Assembly (NCBI GenBank): GCA_937920105.1
Contig: CALETH010000028.1
Location: forward strand, 1 to 64,000
Direction: 5' to 3'
DNA length: 64,000 bases
Source: an uncultured Bacteroidota bacterium
GTDB taxonomy: Bacteria; Bacteroidota; Ignavibacteria; UBA10030; UBA8401
Below, piece by piece: positions 61,601 to 64,000 of the stretch (position 1 is the first letter of the stretch; each line of letters begins with the position of its first letter). Under the pieces are notes generated by a model. It was given only the letters and a program-made list of their open reading frames with translations. It did no database searches and was not told the DNA's origin. A program made the translations under genes and the position numbers.

Positions 61601-61900
61601 TTATTTTCCGCTCTCTTTCTTTTTGAACATTTCTAACATGCGGTGAGTTACTAAATATCCGCCAACAACATTTATCATGGCAAAAATAATTGCTAATGTT
61701 CCCAATACAATACTGAGCGTTTCATTTCCTCCTTCTCCGGCAGCAATGATTGCACCAACTACGGTGATTCCCGAAATTGCATTGGAGCCAGACATGAGTG
61801 GTGTGTGAAGTGTGGATGGAACTTTTGAGATGAGTTCAAAACCGAGAAAGATGGCGATGACAAAAACAAAAAGTAGTGGTACGAGTAGTTCGAGTGTCAT
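61601..61900 (-). CDS. pntAB: NAD(P) transhydrogenase alpha-2 subunit
   Basis: A 99-residue membrane subunit with three to four helices (LLVPLLFVFVIAIFLGFELI, NAISGITVVGAIIAAGEGG, LGTLAIIFAMINVVGGYLVT), the part that in E. coli forms the C-terminus of PntA. SKVPSTLHTPLMSGSNAISG is diagnostic. The NAD-binding alpha-1 (PntAA) gene normally precedes it, but the next gene upstream is an unrelated metallopeptidase, so PntAA must be elsewhere or missing. Confidence 0.93.
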   Translation of the reverse strand: MTLELLVPLLFVFVIAIFLGFELISKVPSTLHTPLMSGSNAISGITVVGAIIAAGEGGNETLSIVLGTLAIIFAMINVVGGYLVTHRMLEMFKKKESGK

Positions 61901-61929
61901 AATTTTTCCTTTGATTGATATTTAATTGC

Positions 61930-61996
61930 TTGCCACAGATTTCACTGATTAACACAGACTTTTTATAATTCTGCTTTCTTAATTTTTCCTTCTTAC
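61930..61996. repeat. CACAGATTT-type nonamer run and heptamer array
   Basis: CACAGATTT, CACTGATTA and a third CACAGA unit (about 9-bp period, 61933-61959), then four TTCTNNN heptamers (61969-61996). Upstream of pntAB. Confidence 0.65.
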
Positions 61997-62003
61997 TCTA
62001 ATT

Positions 62004-62101
62004 TGGACACACCCCTAATTCGCCATAGGCGAACCCTCTCTCCACCGCTTAACCCAACGTATCCCGCAAAAAAATGCGGGACACAAAAAACGTGGAGGGG
62101 A
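62004..62101. repeat. GGACACACCCCT-type dispersed element
   Basis: Begins GGACACACCCCTAATTCGCC, contains mini-palindrome TTCGCC-ATA-GGCGAA (62018-62032), CCCTCTCTCCACCGCT and a TCCCGC/GCGGGA hairpin, ends near GTGGAGGGG that pairs with the CTCCAC of the first half. A second, shorter copy is at 63023-63075. Confidence 0.7.
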
Positions 62102-62112
62102 CTTATTTTGAT

Positions 62113-62154
62113 TTCTGTATTCTGCTTTCTAAATTCTATTTTCTACATTCTCTC
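62113..62154. repeat. heptamer array forming the 3' end of the metallopeptidase gene
   Basis: Six units all beginning TTCT in perfect phase (TTCTGTA to TTCTCTC). The stop codon at 62136-62138 and the last five codons (RECRK) are inside. Confidence 0.88.
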
Positions 62155-63005
62155 AATTTACTACGATATGGTTCTTCCAAATATTTATCTGCTAAATAGA
62201 GTACACCATCTAACCCTTTTTCAATCCATTGACGTAACAATTGAGAATCACTGTGTGTTTCTCTATCAAGCCACAATGCTACTGGTAATGCTCCCCACTT
62301 TTCCTCAAATTTTCCTTTTGATAATTTATTGAAAAGTGAATCATCAAAGTTTTGGTGATGAAATGCAAAACAAAATTTTTCAACAAATATGGGTTCTAAT
62401 TTTTTCAATGTATTTTTTGTAATTTCGGGAATTTTTCCTTGTGTATCTATTTTCCATTTTTGAGATAATGAATAATAATTTCCTAATCCCTCATTGACAC
62501 ATTCCAACAAAATTTTTTCCCATTGTGTTGTGATAATAATTTTATCTTTTCTCCATGATTTATGAAGAAGATGAATATATTCATGCGAAAATATTCTATC
62601 TATTCGCTCTTTATTTTCCTCAGATTCTCCTTTACCGTATTCAGAAAGTTGTTGAATATCAAAACAAATGGTATTGTTACCATGAGTGAAAGCATCATCT
62701 GCTAATTGATTACCAATAACAATATAAATAGTATCGGATAATGAAACATTAAAAAATGGTTTTTGTAACTTTGGTAGGATTTTTTTCCAACGTGGAATTG
62801 CTTGATAAATATTTTTTATCCATGAAGAATCTTTGGTAGAGGATATAATATTCAATGTAGTGCTATCATTGTAATTATATCTTTTATAAATAATATCCAT
62901 CCAAATTTTTGTAGGATAACCAAGTGAATCAAAAGCAATGATGGGATGAAGTTCTTGTGCGAGTGAAAAACTTGAAATGAAAAAACAGGTAACAATAAAT
63001 TTCAT
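62136..63005 (-). CDS. secreted putative zinc metallopeptidase
   Basis: A 289-residue protein with a signal peptide (MKFIVTCFFISSFSLAQ). HEYIH (residues 141-145) in IFSHEYIHLLHKSW is an HExxH zinc site, and NEGLGNYYS with Glu172, 27 residues later, matches the third ligand of gluzincins (NEGxxxY as in M1/M61 peptidases). Overall similarity to a named family is not recognised. It is likely periplasmic or exported. The last five residues are encoded by the heptamer array, so its natural C-terminus may have been replaced. Confidence 0.72.
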   Translation of the reverse strand: MKFIVTCFFISSFSLAQELHPIIAFDSLGYPTKIWMDIIYKRYNYNDSTTLNIISSTKDSSWIKNIYQAIPRWKKILPKLQKPFFNVSLSDTIYIVIGNQLADDAFTHGNNTICFDIQQLSEYGKGESEENKERIDRIFSHEYIHLLHKSWRKDKIIITTQWEKILLECVNEGLGNYYSLSQKWKIDTQGKIPEITKNTLKKLEPIFVEKFCFAFHHQNFDDSLFNKLSKGKFEEKWGALPVALWLDRETHSDSQLLRQWIEKGLDGVLYLADKYLEEPYRSKLRECRK

Positions 63006-63022
63006 AAAATTTCTTAATTTTT

Positions 63023-63075
63023 GGACACACCCCTCATTCCCCTCTCTCCATCGCTACAGAGGGGAGGATTTTTTT
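63023..63075. repeat. GGACACACCCCT-type element with hairpin
   Basis: Starts GGACACACCCCTCATT, has CCCCTCT/AGAGGGG arms (63039-63045, 63058-63064) followed by T7; second copy of the element at 62004. Confidence 0.7.
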
Positions 63076-63078
63076 GCA

Positions 63079-63124
63079 TTCTAAATTCCTACTTCTTAAT
63101 TCTTCCTTACTTCTAACTTCTGAA
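63079..63124. repeat. heptamer array adjoining nadA stop
   Basis: Six TTCTNNN-type units with one phase slip at 63107-63110; the nadA stop codon (63125-63127) follows immediately. Confidence 0.75.
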
Positions 63125-64000
63125 TCAACTCATCTCCAACATTTTTTGAATTGGTTTAAGTGCTTTTTCCATAATTTCTGCACTTAAAGTAATTTGTGGA
63201 GATTTATTTTTCATACAAAGATAAAGTTTTTCCATCGTGTTGAGTTTCATATACGGACATTCATTGCATGAACAGTTTGCTTCCGGTGGTGCGGGAATAA
63301 ATTTTTTCTCCGGACATTTTTTTTCCATTTGATGTAATATTCCGGATTCGGTTGCAACAATAAATTCTTTGTGTGGATTTGTTTGAACATAGTTTAACAA
63401 TGCACTGGTAGAACCAATAAAATCTGCTTTTTCTAAAATATGTTCTTCACATTCCGGATGTGCAATGAGTTGAGCATTTGGATGTTGCATTTGCAAGCCG
63501 ATAATTTTACGTTCGCTAAATGTTTCGTGAACAATACATGCACCATTCCACAACAACATGTCTCTTCCCGTTTTCTTTTTAAGATAGCCACCTAAATTTT
63601 TATCCGGAGAAAATAAAATTTGTTGGTTGCGTGGAATTTGATTAATGATTTTTTCTGCATTGCTGGATGTGCAAATAATATCACTTAACGCTTTTACTTC
63701 TGCGGTGCAATTAATGTAAGTGATAGCAAGATATTCCGGATGGATTTCTCTAAATTTTTTAAATGCGGGTGGTGGACAACTATCCGCAAGAGAACAGCCA
63801 GCTTCTAAATCCGGCAACAATACTAATTTTTTTGGATTGAGAATTTTTGCTGTTTCTGCCATAAAATGAACACCAGCAAACACAATAACATCCGCCGATG
63901 TTGAGGCAGCACGACGTGCAAGTTCCAAACTATCTCCCACAACATCCGCAATATCCTGAATTTCTCCTTCTTGATAATAATGTGCGAGGATTACTGCGTT
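63125..64000 (-). CDS. nadA: quinolinate synthase NadA, N-terminus outside window
   Basis: The last 291 residues of a 4Fe-4S enzyme that condenses iminoaspartate with dihydroxyacetone phosphate to quinolinate, for NAD synthesis. The visible part starts in [20 protein letters not shown] (substrate His and Tyr), then [29 protein letters not shown] (first cluster Cys), [14 protein letters not shown] (second) and the C-terminal [16 protein letters not shown] (third). The GTG at 63940 is not the start; the frame stays open to base 64000. Confidence 0.94.
   Translation of the reverse strand, partial: NAVILAHYYQEGEIQDIADVVGDSLELARRAASTSADVIVFAGVHFMAETAKILNPKKLVLLPDLEAGCSLADSCPPPAFKKFREIHPEYLAITYINCTAEVKALSDIICTSSNAEKIINQIPRNQQILFSPDKNLGGYLKKKTGRDMLLWNGACIVHETFSERKIIGLQMQHPNAQLIAHPECEEHILEKADFIGSTSALLNYVQTNPHKEFIVATESGILHQMEKKCPEKKFIPAPPEANCSCNECPYMKLNTMEKLYLCMKNKSPQITLSAEIMEKALKPIQKMLEMS

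Overview
The window comes from an AT-rich bacterium (about one-third GC by eye), most probably of the Ignavibacteria/Kapabacteria/Chlorobi side of Bacteroidota. Evidence: three secreted proteins end in a type IX secretion (T9SS) type A sorting domain with the YPNPFNP signature; there is an outer membrane (LpxD, Skp/OmpH, a patatin-Omp85 protein, OmpA lipoprotein); Adk is of the short type; coding is dense with many 1-8 nt gene junctions. No rRNA, CRISPR array, complete IS element or prophage was seen. One tRNA (Pro, UGG) is present. The first ~300 bases are visibly more GC-rich than the rest and may be foreign or a join.

Layout. 1-2.4 kb: edge of a DUF4382 lipoprotein, then a minus-strand operon ydeI-like/csaA/DUF1801/ankyrin. 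2.4-7.6 kb: a seven-gene minus-strand operon (SanA-like, GNAT, half-size TSUP permease, MATE pump, YgiD-type dioxygenase, unknown, DUF2459). 7.6-9.0 kb: SMI1/KNR4-TPR protein. 9-14 kb: envelope cluster patatin-Omp85, unknown, skp, lpxD. 14-16 kb: tRNA-Pro, OmpA-like lipoprotein, tsaC. 16-22 kb: radical SAM, ftsY, pgsA-like, and an operon of lipoprotein, WGR-DNA ligase and PafA-like phosphatase. 22-25 kb: gltX-folB-folK-acpS. 25-31 kb: T9SS protein, then operon rlmN-methyltransferase-endonuclease-adk-glpQ (first type II R-M system). 31-37 kb: uvrA, small unknown, divergent RsbU-like phosphatase and cNMP/GAF histidine kinase. 37-40 kb: two glycosyltransferases, nadD. 40-46.7 kb: T9SS/LamG protein, acyl-CoA dehydrogenase, VanW, hbd, a DUF4304-like cassette, Fic. 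46.8-53 kb: lat, then an operon starting with a second (TdeIII-like) R-M system followed by an ATP-grasp protein and an orphan histidine kinase. 53-64 kb: M29-like aminopeptidase, FG-GAP T9SS protein, an amidoligase module (YbdK, ATP-grasp, COG4947-like esterase) interrupted by a decayed four-helix-bundle gene, HEAT protein, pntAB-pntB without the alpha-1 subunit gene nearby, a putative secreted metallopeptidase and nadA (cut by the window end).

The most unusual content is between the genes. Three kinds of dispersed repeat are interleaved: (i) REP-like palindromes with fixed ends GGATTCC/GGAATGAC and variable cores, three of them as inverted BIME-like pairs; (ii) near-perfect palindromes with a fixed AAGTTTTTAAAACTT-type centre and variable but complementary arms; (iii) degenerate tandem arrays with strict 7, 8 or 9 bp periods. 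The arrays contain or border the stop codons of at least eight genes, sit just before several starts, and one lies in frame inside a T9SS protein. A 29-bp direct repeat brackets a small gene between fic and hbd, and a four-arm switchable hairpin cluster precedes fic.
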